A stretch of 22,286 nt of DNA from Chitinophagaceae bacterium UBA3961 (GCA_002385265.1 DGDD01000184.1:1-22286); one strand, 5' to 3'; counted from the first letter of the stretch, positions 1 through 6,850 are shown. Made by a program: numbers and translations. Notes: generated by a model not told the origin, from the letters alone.

Positions 1-265
1 CATATACGACCCCTCCAGGGTCGGACATTCTTCACAAACTCTATTTAACACATGCGCAACCCCTACAGGGTCGAAATCCGAACCACCTTCATTTGGCTAC
101 TGACATGCGACCCCTACAGGGTCGGACCATTCTTCACAAATCCTGTTCTACACATGTGCGACCTCTACAGGGTCGAAATTCGAAACACCTTCTTTTTTGC
201 TACTGACATGCGACCCCTACAGGGTCGGGCCCCCTTCGTCGCAAATCGGTTCTACGGATATACAT
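1..265. repeat. Tandem palindromic repeat, about 2.5 copies of a ~102-bp dimeric unit
   Basis: Five copies of a 17-bp near-palindrome, CGACCCCTACAGGGTCG (6-bp stem CGACCC/GGGTCG, 5-base loop), lie at 7-23, 57-73, 108-124, 159-175 and 211-227, so the period is 50-52 bp. The spacers alternate between two types. Spacers 1 and 3 share ATTCTTCACAAA and a TTCTACACATG-like end. Spacers 2 and 4 share CCTTC and GCTACTGACATG. The true unit is therefore about 102 bp. The sequence after the fifth copy again resembles spacer type 1. The array may continue left of the window. The open frames here merely translate the repeat (recurrent PYRV) and are not believed to be genes. No other feature is seen before the gene at 391. 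Confidence 0.9.
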
Positions 266-390
266 CCCCAAAAGAGTCGTGAGTTACAATTCATTCTTTT
301 CAGCTACTGTAAGTTGGGTTTGTTTCCGGTTGCATTAATACAACGCTTTCTTCGTTTCGATTTTTCTGTTAATTTGCAAAAAAGAATCAA

Positions 391-762
391 ATGGCTACTA
401 CTCCGGAACACGATGCCAAGATTGCGAAAATGAGTTTCGCGTCTGTATACCCTCATTATGTAAAAAAAGTGGAAACTAAGGGTCGTACGAAAGAAGAATT
501 GCACCAAGTAATTCAATGGCTAACGGGCTTTAATGAATCAAAGTTGCAAGAGCTGATTGAACAGAAAGTAACATTTGAAGCATTCTTTCAACAAGCTAGT
601 TTGCACCCCAATGCTTCTCTGATCACCGGTACCATTTGTGGCTATCGAATCGAGGAAATTGAAAATCCCCTAACAAGGCAAACTCGTTATTTAGACAAGT
701 TGGTGGATGAATTGGCGAAGGGGAAGAAGATGGAGAAGATATTGAGAACAATTAATAATTAA
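391..762 (+). CDS. DUF2200 family protein
   Basis: This is a 123-aa cytosolic protein with no signal peptide or membrane segment. I recognise it as DUF2200 from the conserved block around residues 13-30 (KMSFASVYPHYVKKVETKGR), the following helix with VIQWLTGF, and the C-terminal run RYLDKLVDELAKGKKMEKIL. Length agrees with the family (about 115-120 aa). Its biochemical function is unknown; I infer a compact all-alpha soluble protein. The ATG at 391 has an A-rich upstream region typical of Bacteroidota. A possible weak promoter, TTTC (347-350) with 19 bp to TAATTTGC (370-377), would give a very short leader. The last codons and the stop lie inside an AT-rich repeat (750-774), so the final Asn-Asn is repeat-encoded. 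Confidence 0.9.
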   Translation: MATTPEHDAKIAKMSFASVYPHYVKKVETKGRTKEELHQVIQWLTGFNESKLQELIEQKVTFEAFFQQASLHPNASLITGTICGYRIEEIENPLTRQTRYLDKLVDELAKGKKMEKILRTINN

Positions 763-774
763 GAATTAATAATT
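750..774. repeat. AT-rich repeat overlapping the DUF2200 stop codon
   Basis: ATTAATAATTAAG followed by AATTAATAATT forms an imperfect AT palindrome. It supplies the last two codons and the stop of the DUF2200 gene. A near-identical run overlaps the 3' end of the GH95 gene at 18224-18248. It could act as a weak bidirectional terminator or be an insertion-derived repeat; the sequence does not decide. Confidence 0.6.
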
Positions 775-1023
775 GGGTGCGTGGTAGAGCGGAGGTTGCA
801 GGGGTTACATACGAAGAGGTAATGACTTTGAATTTGTTAGGATGTGTTTTAGAAGGAGTAAGAATTCGAATTTAATACTACCTTTTCAAATAGCTAGCTA
901 AGGATACTAACTTTCGCCATATCATTATATACAAAAAAGCATTTGGCGAAAGCTATCTTTCCGAATTGCAATCTAAAAAATAAAAGACTTTCAAATTGTA
1001 GGAAACAACCTCGGGTTGAATTT
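775..1023. other. Intergenic region with a 9-bp inverted repeat (911-952)
   Basis: No convincing gene lies here. The main structure is the inverted repeat CTTTCGCCA (911-919) and TGGCGAAAG (944-952), separated by a 24-base A/T-rich loop. It is followed directly by TATCTTTC (954-961), which resembles a Bacteroidota -7 box; a second similar box, TAACTTTC (908-915), overlaps the left arm. No -33 element is at the right distance from either. The stretch 1005-1023 (CCTCGGGTTGAATTT and neighbours) resembles the sequence just before the repeat cluster at 5440 and may be a leader of that repeat family. Confidence 0.45.
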
Positions 1024-1099
1024 ATGTCGCTCCTACGGGGGCTGGAAATGTGATGCCCTCCCTTGATTTATGCTACAATCATGCCGCCCCTACGGGGCT
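1024..1099. repeat. Palindromic repeat cluster 2 (two copies)
   Basis: Two copies of a palindrome related to ATGTCGCCCCTACGGGGCT occur at 1024-1043 and 1081-1099, 57 bp apart. The spacer contains a GGAAATGTG-like start and a TTTATGCTACAA end, matching the spacers of the cluster at 5440-5574. The stem is GCCCC/GGGGC-like with loop TAC. The unit is the same family as the array at 1-265, where the core is CGACCCCTACAGGGTCG and the pre-core sequence is GCTACTGACATG. Confidence 0.85.
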
Positions 1100-1213
1100 T
1101 GCACCTACCAAATAAAGAATTTTCTTACAAGTCTAGAACGCCGCTGGCTGCAATCAAATAGGCTCGTTTCCACTGAATAAGACCTACTAGTTGTTTGAAA
1201 CAATACCTTCCAA

Positions 1214-1256
1214 CCTTTGCGACTTCTCAGCGATCTTGGCGCGCTTTGCGGTGAAC
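1214..1256. repeat. CTTTGCG-type interspersed repeat, copy 1
   Basis: CCTTTGCGACTTCTCAGCG and then GCGCTTTGCGGTGAACAA resemble the element at 5648-5694. Both consist of iterated CTTTGCG words ending in TTGCGGTGAA. I recall similar CTTTGCG / GCGGTGAA strings as frequent intergenic repeats in environmental bacteria, but cannot cite a source from here. Confidence 0.55.
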
Positions 1257-1302
1257 AAATCAAGCTCAGCCGAATGCTTATCCCTTGCCTATTTCTCCCA
1301 TT

Positions 1303-1333
1303 TTTGTAACATGCAGAACACAACCTATCTTTA
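1303..1333 (+). promoter_or_regulatory. Bacteroidota-type promoter of the TraB-like lipoprotein gene
   Basis: TTTG (1303-1306) is followed after exactly 19 bp by TATCTTTA (1326-1333). This fits the Bacteroidota primary-sigma consensus TTTG-N19-TAnnTTTG with one mismatch in the -7 box. Transcription would start near 1340, leaving a leader of about 15 nt before the ATG at 1356. Confidence 0.65.
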
Positions 1334-1355
1334 TCTATAAACCGATTGAATCATT

Positions 1356-2267
1356 ATGAAATTTCATCAACTGATATTCCCATGTTTTCTATTCTCATTA
1401 CTCACCACTGCACTTTTATTTAGTTGCGCCAACCAGCCCTCCTCTTCCTCTCCCTCTTCTTACACCTACCCCACCAAAAACTACCTTGAAGTAGCCCATT
1501 ATTTCGATACCGTAAAAAACGCTCGATTCCCCTACGTTATTCATTTAAAAGAAGGGAAAAAAGAATTGGTTTTCATCGGTACCGCTCATACGCGCGATGT
1601 AACTCAACAAGCCGATAGCATTGATTTCTACTTCAACCTACTCAAACCTCAAATTGCCTTCAATGAGGGAGGTCAAATTGCAAAAGAAAAACACTATAAA
1701 ACTAGAAACGATGCCATAGCCAATGATGCAGAAATAGGTCAACTGAAATACTTGTGCGATCAGCAAAAAATTGAAATGATCAATGGCGACCTGAGCTCCG
1801 GTGAAGAAATGGAAGCCCTCTTCAAACAATACGGAAGAGAACAAGTGCTACTTTACACATGCTGCGAACGCTTCTTCGCCCTTTATAAAAATGGATGGAT
1901 TGATACCACCAAAGGTATTGAAGCAGCTTACCAAAAAGACTTTATTCAATACCTTGAATCTGAAAAACTTCAATTCCAACCGGAAGAAAAGAAATTCAAT
2001 TTCATGAAAATTGCTTACAAAAAGATCTTCGGTACTGAGCTGGATGTATACAATGTACCCGTTGAAAAATACAGTTTTCTAAAAGATGGAGGTCGACTTT
2101 GCGAAGTTGGTAGAAGCTCAAAAATGGTTCGAGATGAACACCTCCTAAAAACCATCGAAACCGCTTTTAAAACAAACGATCGGATTTTCGTTGCCTTTGG
2201 CGGTGCCCATGCCGTTGCTATCGAACCCGCCTTGAACGAACTGATGAAAAAAATCCAGATTCATTAA
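1356..2267 (+). CDS. TraB/GumN (Tiki-like) family lipoprotein, putative metalloprotease fold
   Basis: The 303-aa product starts with a lipoprotein signal peptide. A hydrophobic run is followed by the lipobox LFSC with Cys24, then a Ser/Pro-rich linker to about residue 42, so it is probably anchored in the outer or inner membrane. Two GxxH motifs frame the globular domain: IGTAH (His78) and FGGAH (His285). A conserved-looking acidic residue, Glu104 in AFNEGG, lies between them. Paired GxxH motifs plus a Glu are the signature of the TraB/PrgY/GumN/Tiki superfamily, whose Tiki members are metal-dependent proteases. Activity and substrate here are inferred only. An EreA-like esterase relation is the main alternative. 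The gene is monocistronic with its own promoter at 1303-1333; no clear terminator follows. Confidence 0.7.
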   Translation: MKFHQLIFPCFLFSLLTTALLFSCANQPSSSSPSSYTYPTKNYLEVAHYFDTVKNARFPYVIHLKEGKKELVFIGTAHTRDVTQQADSIDFYFNLLKPQIAFNEGGQIAKEKHYKTRNDAIANDAEIGQLKYLCDQQKIEMINGDLSSGEEMEALFKQYGREQVLLYTCCERFFALYKNGWIDTTKGIEAAYQKDFIQYLESEKLQFQPEEKKFNFMKIAYKKIFGTELDVYNVPVEKYSFLKDGGRLCEVGRSSKMVRDEHLLKTIETAFKTNDRIFVAFGGAHAVAIEPALNELMKKIQIH

Positions 2268-2305
2268 TACCCATATTCAAAACCAAACTTTCATAAAGAA
2301 GCAGT

Positions 2306-2336
2306 TCTGGGAAAATAAACTATCAGGATAATTTTC
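2306..2336 (+). promoter_or_regulatory. Possible promoter of the membrane protein gene at 2399
   Basis: TCTG (2306-2309), 19 bp, TAATTTTC (2329-2336) matches the Bacteroidota pattern with one mismatch in each box. It would place the start near 2343 and give a leader of about 55 nt. Confidence 0.35.
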
Positions 2337-2398
2337 GTAGATTCAATTTTATATACAAAGGCAATTCGAAGTCAATTCACCAATCAATCAAGTAACTC

Positions 2399-3016
2399 AT
2401 GCTTGACAAAATATTCCGCATTTCAGGAAACAAAATCGCTTCCTTTATTGCAGATGAAGAGTCTTTGAAATTTTCTTCATCAACTTCCAACTTCACGGTA
2501 GAAGGATTTAGAGACTCGTTTGGGAAAACGCTATCGCTGTCGAATAAAACTGAAATCAAATACGAAAAGATCAAATCCATAACAAAAGAAGACAGCGAAA
2601 ATGAAGTAAAAATCATTTACAAAACAATGGTTGGTCTACCCGGAGAATGTGAATTCACATTCGATGACGCACCCGACTGCGAAGAATTTTTCCAATACAT
2701 GGAAAAGCAGCAGTACTTTATGCGAATTAACGAAACCCTCTCCCCCTTTAGAGCCATTAGAGGCTATTTAATTGGATTGGTTATTGTTATCCCAGCTACC
2801 TATTTTTCCTATACGGTTGCTGTATCGATAGCAAATGGCACGGAGTCGGAGCCGAGTTCATCAAAGTCGAGAATATTCAATTACGTGGTGGGCTTGCTAG
2901 GTCCAAACGGTGTAATTGGAGTGGGAATAGCACTCTCTGCCTATCTTTTGTACCGGATTTGGACCAGGTACAAACAGCCGCCAAGTATAACAAAATTAAT
3001 ACCACCGAATTCCTGA
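2399..3016 (+). CDS. Two-helix membrane protein of unknown function
   Basis: I do not recognise this 205-aa protein. Residues 1-115 are soluble and beta-rich by eye, with alternating hydrophobic and charged strands (EIKYEKIKSI, EVKIIYKT, GECEFTFDD). This arrangement is compatible with a PH-like domain, but I see no diagnostic motif. Two membrane segments follow at about residues 122-146 and 164-188, separated by a short Ser-rich loop, and end in a basic cytoplasmic tail (RYKQPP). There is no signal peptide, so the N-terminal domain should face the cytoplasm. The ATG at 2399 is the first in frame. It stands alone between the TraB-like gene and the VOC gene, with a possible promoter at 2306-2336. 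Confidence 0.75.
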   Translation: MLDKIFRISGNKIASFIADEESLKFSSSTSNFTVEGFRDSFGKTLSLSNKTEIKYEKIKSITKEDSENEVKIIYKTMVGLPGECEFTFDDAPDCEEFFQYMEKQQYFMRINETLSPFRAIRGYLIGLVIVIPATYFSYTVAVSIANGTESEPSSSKSRIFNYVVGLLGPNGVIGVGIALSAYLLYRIWTRYKQPPSITKLIPPNS

Positions 3017-3109
3017 ACGTCGAATATTCCGGCTTCCACCATTCAAACTTGTCGTATTTCACCCCCTAACTTGTCGTTTCCGCACATCAAGGGTTCATTA
3101 AACGAAGGC

Positions 3110-3117
3110 TATCTTTG
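3110..3117 (+). promoter_or_regulatory. -7 box upstream of the VOC gene
   Basis: TATCTTTG is a perfect match to the Bacteroidota -7 consensus TAnnTTTG. No TTTG is found 19-21 bp upstream, so the -33 part is weak or absent. Transcription would begin near 3124. This places the in-frame TTG at 3115 inside the promoter and favours the ATG at 3205 as the real start. Confidence 0.4.
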
Positions 3118-3204
3118 AGCTGCGAAAGAAGGCTAGAAATTAGAAATTACCAGGCCTCGATCGCACAAAACACCTTACTTTCGACACTCTTAAAACAATC
3201 AACC

Positions 3205-3636
3205 ATGGCATCGATCAATCCTTATGTACACTTTAATGGAAATGCTGAAGAAGCATTTAGTTTTTACAAAAAAGCTTTCGGAGGCGAGTATGCGACACTT
3301 GTTCGCTTCAAAGACATGAAATTTGAAGGCGCTCCCGATTGGGGAAATGAGGCAGACAAAATAATGCATGTTTCCTTACCCATCGGGAAGCATAGCACAC
3401 TGATGGGAAGCGATACCCCTTCCATGATGGGCACTCACAATGAGAAAGAAACACGCAGCAAAATTTCCATCAATACTGACACTAAGGAGGAAGCGGACCA
3501 ACTTTTTACCGCACTTTCAGAAGGTGGTGAAGTTGAAATGCCAATGGCCGATAGTCCTTGGGGTTCCTATTTTGGCATGTTCAGAGATAAGTATGGAATT
3601 GAGTGGATGATTTCGTTTGAAACTCAGCGAGCTTAG
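3205..3636 (+). CDS. VOC superfamily protein, PhnB-like
   Basis: The 143-aa cytosolic protein has the typical PhnB-like opening (NPYVHFNGNAEEAFSFYKKA), in which a first beta strand is followed by the helix that pairs two betaalphabetabetabeta modules. It ends with the DKYGIEWM motif of the same family. The middle GSDTPSMMG loop is also typical. PhnB-like VOC proteins are single-domain homodimers, and most have no known substrate. I chose the ATG at 3205 because homology begins there. An in-frame TTG 90 bp upstream would overlap the -7 box at 3110 and add an unrelated extension. A strong intrinsic terminator follows at 3664-3693, so the gene is a single unit. Confidence 0.9.
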   Translation: MASINPYVHFNGNAEEAFSFYKKAFGGEYATLVRFKDMKFEGAPDWGNEADKIMHVSLPIGKHSTLMGSDTPSMMGTHNEKETRSKISINTDTKEEADQLFTALSEGGEVEMPMADSPWGSYFGMFRDKYGIEWMISFETQRA

Positions 3637-3663
3637 TATACCAACGATCGATATTAGAATTAG

Positions 3664-3693
3664 AGAGTGACAAATTAAAAGTCACTCTTTTTT
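3664..3693 (+). terminator. Intrinsic terminator of the VOC gene
   Basis: An 8-bp perfect stem AGAGTGAC (3664-3671) / GTCACTCT (3681-3688) with a 9-base A/T loop is followed by a run of T to 3693. It begins 27 bp after the VOC stop codon. Confidence 0.85.
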
Positions 3694-3789
3694 ATTGAAT
3701 GAAGAACAGCAATTGTCCCATAAAGAAAGCACCGAATATTGCAGAAACAGGAGTATGAAATCAGCACTACCGAATTCGATCCATCCTTT

Positions 3790-3990
3790 CTATTGTTCCA
3801 ATCTTACATTATCAATCACCACTAAAAATGTTAGAAATGCAAAAACTAAGAAAAGAACCATCCCGATTACAATCTTAATAAAAACTTCGTATTTAGGGGG
3901 ATTTGAAAACCGAACGTATTTGGATACAATCCAGTAAGCCATATATCCGTCTACCAGCAATGCAATTATCAATACGGGCGCGAGTGCCAT
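3790..3990 (-). CDS. Small two-helix membrane protein
   Basis: This is a 66-aa minus-strand frame with two clear hydrophobic segments. One is at about residues 3-22 (APVLIIALLVDGYMAYWIV); the other is at about 37-60 and contains GMVLFLVFAFLTFLVVI. They are joined by a basic/aromatic loop (SKYVRFSNPPKYE). Such an ordered profile is unlikely by chance, whereas the overlapping plus-strand frame (3695-3937) is polar and featureless. I do not recognise a family. The upstream region on this strand is A/T-rich as usual for the genome, but I see no well-spaced promoter. It is the only short gene on the minus strand here and lies between the VOC terminator and the exported protein at 4249. Confidence 0.6.
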   Translation of the reverse strand: MALAPVLIIALLVDGYMAYWIVSKYVRFSNPPKYEVFIKIVIGMVLFLVFAFLTFLVVIDNVRLEQ

Positions 3991-4248
3991 TTTTATATTG
4001 AAAGTACGGAAATGGATTCGTTTAAGTGGAATTTTAAATGAACAAAACTATTAACTCCGTCGGATTGAAATAAAAGGAGCAATTCGAGCTATTAATCCAA
4101 CCTACATTAATTCCTTAAAATGGGGAATGAGCCTTAAGCAGTTAATCTACTTATAAACTAATACCCCTACTCGAAAATTTCAATTTATTTCAGAAAAAAC
4201 CCATAAATTACTATAAGAATAATTGTTCAAACCTAAAACCTTTTAACA

Positions 4249-4755
4249 ATGCTTTCCAAAACGATCTTCGGCTTTCTAACAGTCATTGCTTTACTTTATT
4301 CTCAAAAAGGCTTCTCACAAGAATTACTGACCTCTGTTCCGTCTACGAAAGAAGAATTTAGTGCTACCGAAAAGCAAGTGATTGCAACCATCAATTATTT
4401 AGAAAATACGCCCATCAACGACAAAGACGAAAAGCAGTTACAACAGCGTTCGCTCTTAATAGCTTGGATAAGCGGAAGTCCGCAAGTTACTGTTTCACTC
4501 AACGCCAGTACAATAGATTTCAATAAGAAAAACAGCATTTTGCTAGTCATTTTCATGGGTGGTTGGACAAAGTACAGTTTAGAAAACAACTATTCCAAAG
4601 ACGATGTTCAATGCACCCTTGCCGGGCTCAAAAGCGCAATCAAAGTGTACCAATCGAACAAGCTCAAGAAAGACAAGTTCATGGACAACTTAATAGAACT
4701 GAATGATAAGGGAGAATTGGAGGCTTGGGTGAAATCGAAGGTGGAAAAAAAATAG
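4249..4755 (+). CDS. Exported protein of unknown function
   Basis: The 168-aa protein has a clear type I signal peptide (MLSKTIFGFLTVIALLYSQ, cut probably after GFSQ, about residue 24). The mature part is mostly helical and charged. A central hydrophobic stretch, SILLVIFMGGWTKYSLEN (about residues 96-113), precedes a helical C-terminal domain ending in Lys. The GGWTKYSLEN region followed by AGLKSAIKVY suggests a small helical periplasmic domain, but I cannot name the family. The 258-bp gap before it (3991-4248) contains no clear gene, hairpin or well-spaced promoter. No terminator follows. Confidence 0.75.
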   Translation: MLSKTIFGFLTVIALLYSQKGFSQELLTSVPSTKEEFSATEKQVIATINYLENTPINDKDEKQLQQRSLLIAWISGSPQVTVSLNASTIDFNKKNSILLVIFMGGWTKYSLENNYSKDDVQCTLAGLKSAIKVYQSNKLKKDKFMDNLIELNDKGELEAWVKSKVEKK

Positions 4756-4860
4756 GTCTACCAATTTCACGTGCGCAAGAATGTTGACGGGTTTTCCGGC
4801 TATTATCAGTAACTTATAGCAGTAAGATTATTGCCATCTGTACAACTCCAAGAAATAGTT

Positions 4861-5406
4861 ATGTTATATTATTGGTACAAAATAGCCGGAATACTGATCG
4901 CTAAAAACTTTCAATCGAAGATTGATATTGAAAAGGAACTGAGCAGAACATTTCGTGTAAGATTGTTTGATTGTGACGGCTTGCGTGTGATGACTGCATT
5001 CAAGTATCCTGCTTATATGGATTTTATTCGCTGGGAAATGATTGCACGCTCGAATTTATACAAAGAAATTGTATTAAAAGGATTGGCACCTACTCTTGGT
5101 TCACAAAAAATAATTTATCGAAAGCCGCTGAAACGCTGGACAAAATTTACTCTAAAATGCACCACAGCCGGATGGGATGAAAAATGGGTGTATCATATTC
5201 ATAAATTCGAACAAGGGGGCGAAGTAAAAGCAATTGGTATTACTCGAGCTTTAATTTGGAGAAAAGACAAACCTCAAATTTTACATCAAATTTTATCGAA
5301 TGCCGGTGTAAAAGATCTCAACAAACGACCACCTGAATGGGTGTTACAATTATTTCAAAACGATCATGATATCATTGCCGGAACTATCGATGATTTGACT
5401 TCTTAA
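4861..5406 (+). CDS. THEM6-like hotdog-fold thioesterase family protein
   Basis: The 181-aa protein fits the hotdog fold of the THEM6/4HBT type. RLFDCDGLRVMTAFKYPAYM (residues 34-53) corresponds to the family's Asp-containing turn and central helix, and the later strands contain IIYRKPLKRWTKF and TAGWDEKWVYHIH. Family members hydrolyse or bind acyl-CoA-like thioesters. The usual HMNN-type sequence after the Asp pair is changed here (LRVMTA), so activity is uncertain. I chose the ATG at 4861; the in-frame TTG at 4831 adds ten residues that do not look like the family. No signal peptide is present, although the first residues are moderately hydrophobic. The gene stands alone and is followed after 33 bp by a palindromic repeat cluster. 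Confidence 0.75.
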   Translation: MLYYWYKIAGILIAKNFQSKIDIEKELSRTFRVRLFDCDGLRVMTAFKYPAYMDFIRWEMIARSNLYKEIVLKGLAPTLGSQKIIYRKPLKRWTKFTLKCTTAGWDEKWVYHIHKFEQGGEVKAIGITRALIWRKDKPQILHQILSNAGVKDLNKRPPEWVLQLFQNDHDIIAGTIDDLTS

Positions 5407-5439
5407 TTAGGTTCGATATAAATGCCCACGGTTGCAATT

Positions 5440-5574
5440 ATGTCGCCCCTACGGGGCTATGAATTGGGGGCATACATTATTACCATTTGCTACTATAATG
5501 CTACCCCTACGGGACTGTGAATGTGGGAAATAAGAAACTGTTATTGGCTACAAGCATGTTACCCTTCCAGGGCT
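5440..5574. repeat. Palindromic repeat cluster 3 (three copies)
   Basis: Copies lie at 5440-5458 (ATGTCGCCCCTACGGGGCT, the best palindrome), 5498-5516 and 5556-5574 (more degenerate), spaced exactly 58 bp apart. Each spacer begins with a TGAATNNGGG-like word and ends in a TTTGCTAC or TTGGCTAC word before the next ATG. The full 58-bp unit is therefore conserved, not only the hairpin. The sequence CCCACGGTTGCAATT just before the first copy matches the segment before cluster 2 (CCTCGGGTTGAATTT). Confidence 0.85.
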
Positions 5575-5849
5575 AAATCTGAATTGAAAATAAATAAATT
5601 GAATCTTAAATTTACTATATCGTAGTGAAAATGCTGATTTGCGAAATCCCCTTTGCGAAACCTTTGCGCGCTTTGCGCTCGTTGCGGTGAAGAAACTCTT
5701 CATTGAACCCCATTTGAAAACGAGATTGAAATTGCCATCCTCCAAAATCCGCTTTCATGGATGCGGGGCTGTAAGGCACGACGATCATTTGCATGTGTAA
5801 ATCGATTAGATGGATCTAAAAAGCTAATAATTTAAAATAGACTTAACTA
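5575..5849. repeat. Intergenic region with CTTTGCG-type repeat, copy 2 (5648-5694)
   Basis: The segment 5648-5694 contains three CTTTGCG words (CCCTTTGCG, CCTTTGCG, GCTTTGCG) and ends in TTGCGGTGAAGAA, as does the copy at 1214-1256. Both copies lie 74-115 bp downstream of a palindromic cluster. The rest of the gap to 5849 shows no gene, terminator or convincing promoter. Confidence 0.55.
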
Positions 5850-6209
5850 ATGATGAAACACGACACCATTGAAAGTCAAATCTCCAATCTTCTCGATCGT
5901 CAATTCGAATTGAATGATATTCGTACTCACTTAGCAAGTATTGGTTACGATACACACACAATTGACGATGCACTTAAAAAGGTGCTATTACAACGAGCAA
6001 ATGCATCAAACAAACACGTTAGTACCAGACAAGGGCTCAGAGGCTTCCAATTCATTTTAGCAGGAATCATCACTCTCTTATCAATTATCTTTATTGATAT
6101 CAAATCAGATAGTCCTAGGTTTGATATTCTGCGCATATTCATCGGAATCTTAGCTATTGTTTGGGGAATTATTGTTGCCACCAGGCCATTAAAAGACTCC
6201 AATCACTAA
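5850..6209 (+). CDS. Small membrane protein with N-terminal helical domain
   Basis: The 119-aa protein is not recognised. Residues 1-50 are a charged helical domain (two or three helices, ESQISNLLDRQFELNDIRTH, then TIDDALKKVLLQR) resembling small UBA- or helix-hairpin-like modules in overall character only. Two transmembrane helices follow at about residues 66-85 and 94-112, with a short acidic/polar loop between them. The soluble domain would face the cytoplasm. Two adjacent ATG codons (5850 and 5853) are possible starts. There is no partner gene within 170 bp on either side, so it is probably its own unit. Confidence 0.75.
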   Translation: MMKHDTIESQISNLLDRQFELNDIRTHLASIGYDTHTIDDALKKVLLQRANASNKHVSTRQGLRGFQFILAGIITLLSIIFIDIKSDSPRFDILRIFIGILAIVWGIIVATRPLKDSNH

Positions 6210-6339
6210 ACCAAACATAATAGTCTATCCTAATATATTACATGCCATTCAAATTCAATCATTTACCAAACACTTCAATTCAATTTTAGAAGAATTAACG
6301 ATAAACCTTTAGTCGGAAGCATTTTTAACGGATTCTTCC

Positions 6340-6347
6340 TATCTTTA
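6340..6347 (+). promoter_or_regulatory. -7-like box before the Cys-containing exported protein
   Basis: TATCTTTA matches TAnnTTTG in seven of eight positions. It lies 39 bp before the ATG at 6387, a good distance. No TTTG is found at 19-21 bp upstream, so this is a tentative call. Confidence 0.3.
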
Positions 6348-6386
6348 ATTAGAAACCGATCTCTCTTACTTTTAAACCTTTTGATC

Positions 6387-6755
6387 ATGAAAGCTTTACT
6401 CCTTTTAATTTTCGCCTACTTTTATCAGTTTGTCGGAACACCCGTTAACGATACGCCTAGGAAAGTATACTATTTCTGCACTTCTCGTGCGTCTAACTGG
6501 ACAGAAACAAAAGACAAAGTATTTGTTTTGTACACTGAAATCAAAGAAACCACTCTTTCGGAAGACCAGCTAAAACCACTAGCTAAAAAATGGGGCGCCT
6601 ACGTTGATGGGAATTGCAAAAATGAAGTTCGCTGCAGTTCGGATCTTAACACCTATGCTAGTTTTGAGCAAGCTGAAAAAGAACTTGAAAAATTCTTACA
6701 GTACTGCAAAGAGCATCCAAATTTCGAGGTGAGCAAAGTGAATCCGACAGAATAG
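6387..6755 (+). CDS. Small exported protein with four cysteines, unknown
   Basis: The 122-aa product starts with a short hydrophobic segment (MKALLLLIFAYFYQFVG), likely a signal peptide or anchor. The mature part has four cysteines (Cys31, Cys77, Cys83 and Cys107). Their number and the predicted export make two disulfides possible, but this is inference. The C-terminal half is helical (EQAEKELEKFLQYCKEH). I do not recognise a family. The start is the ATG at 6387, preferred over an in-frame TTG six bases upstream. A strong hairpin terminator follows 24 bp after the stop, so the gene is likely monocistronic. Confidence 0.7.
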   Translation: MKALLLLIFAYFYQFVGTPVNDTPRKVYYFCTSRASNWTETKDKVFVLYTEIKETTLSEDQLKPLAKKWGAYVDGNCKNEVRCSSDLNTYASFEQAEKELEKFLQYCKEHPNFEVSKVNPTE

Positions 6756-6779
6756 AACTCTATTAATCCAACAACATTT

Positions 6780-6826
6780 GTGAACCCATTCATAACCCTT
6801 CGGTAGCGAATGGGTTCACCATTTTA
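6780..6826 (+). terminator. Hairpin terminator, 12-bp perfect stem
   Basis: GTGAACCCATTC (6780-6791) pairs perfectly with GAATGGGTTCAC (6808-6819) around a 16-base loop. A short T-rich stretch (ATTTTAT) follows. The position, between the stop at 6755 and the next start at 6851, fits an intrinsic terminator. The following -7-like box TACCTTTC (6831-6838) for the next gene begins right after it. Confidence 0.75.
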
Positions 6827-6850
6827 TCTGTACCTTTCAGAAAAAGACTT

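Noticed and set aside
1..265. CRISPR array
   Set aside because: Repeats are only about 17 bp and spacers 1/3 and 2/4 are similar to each other; there are no cas genes in the window.
52..433. Two open frames (52-282 and 197-433) as small proteins
   Set aside because: They translate the tandem repeat (recurrent PYRV), and the second overlaps the better supported DUF2200 start.
775..830. tRNA, because GTGGTAGAGCGGAGG resembles a D-arm
   Set aside because: No matching acceptor stem or T-arm with TTC follows, and the region does not fold into a cloverleaf by eye.
790..875. Remnant of a GxxExxY-type nuclease (LNLLGCVLEGV in frame)
   Set aside because: Only about ten residues match before a stop; too short to separate from chance.
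1105..1323. Minus-strand 72-aa open frame
   Set aside because: It overlaps the CTTTGCG repeat and the well-placed promoter of the lipoprotein gene, and has no recognisable composition.
3695..3937. Plus-strand 80-aa open frame
   Set aside because: It begins within the terminator of the VOC gene and is antisense to a frame with two clear membrane helices.
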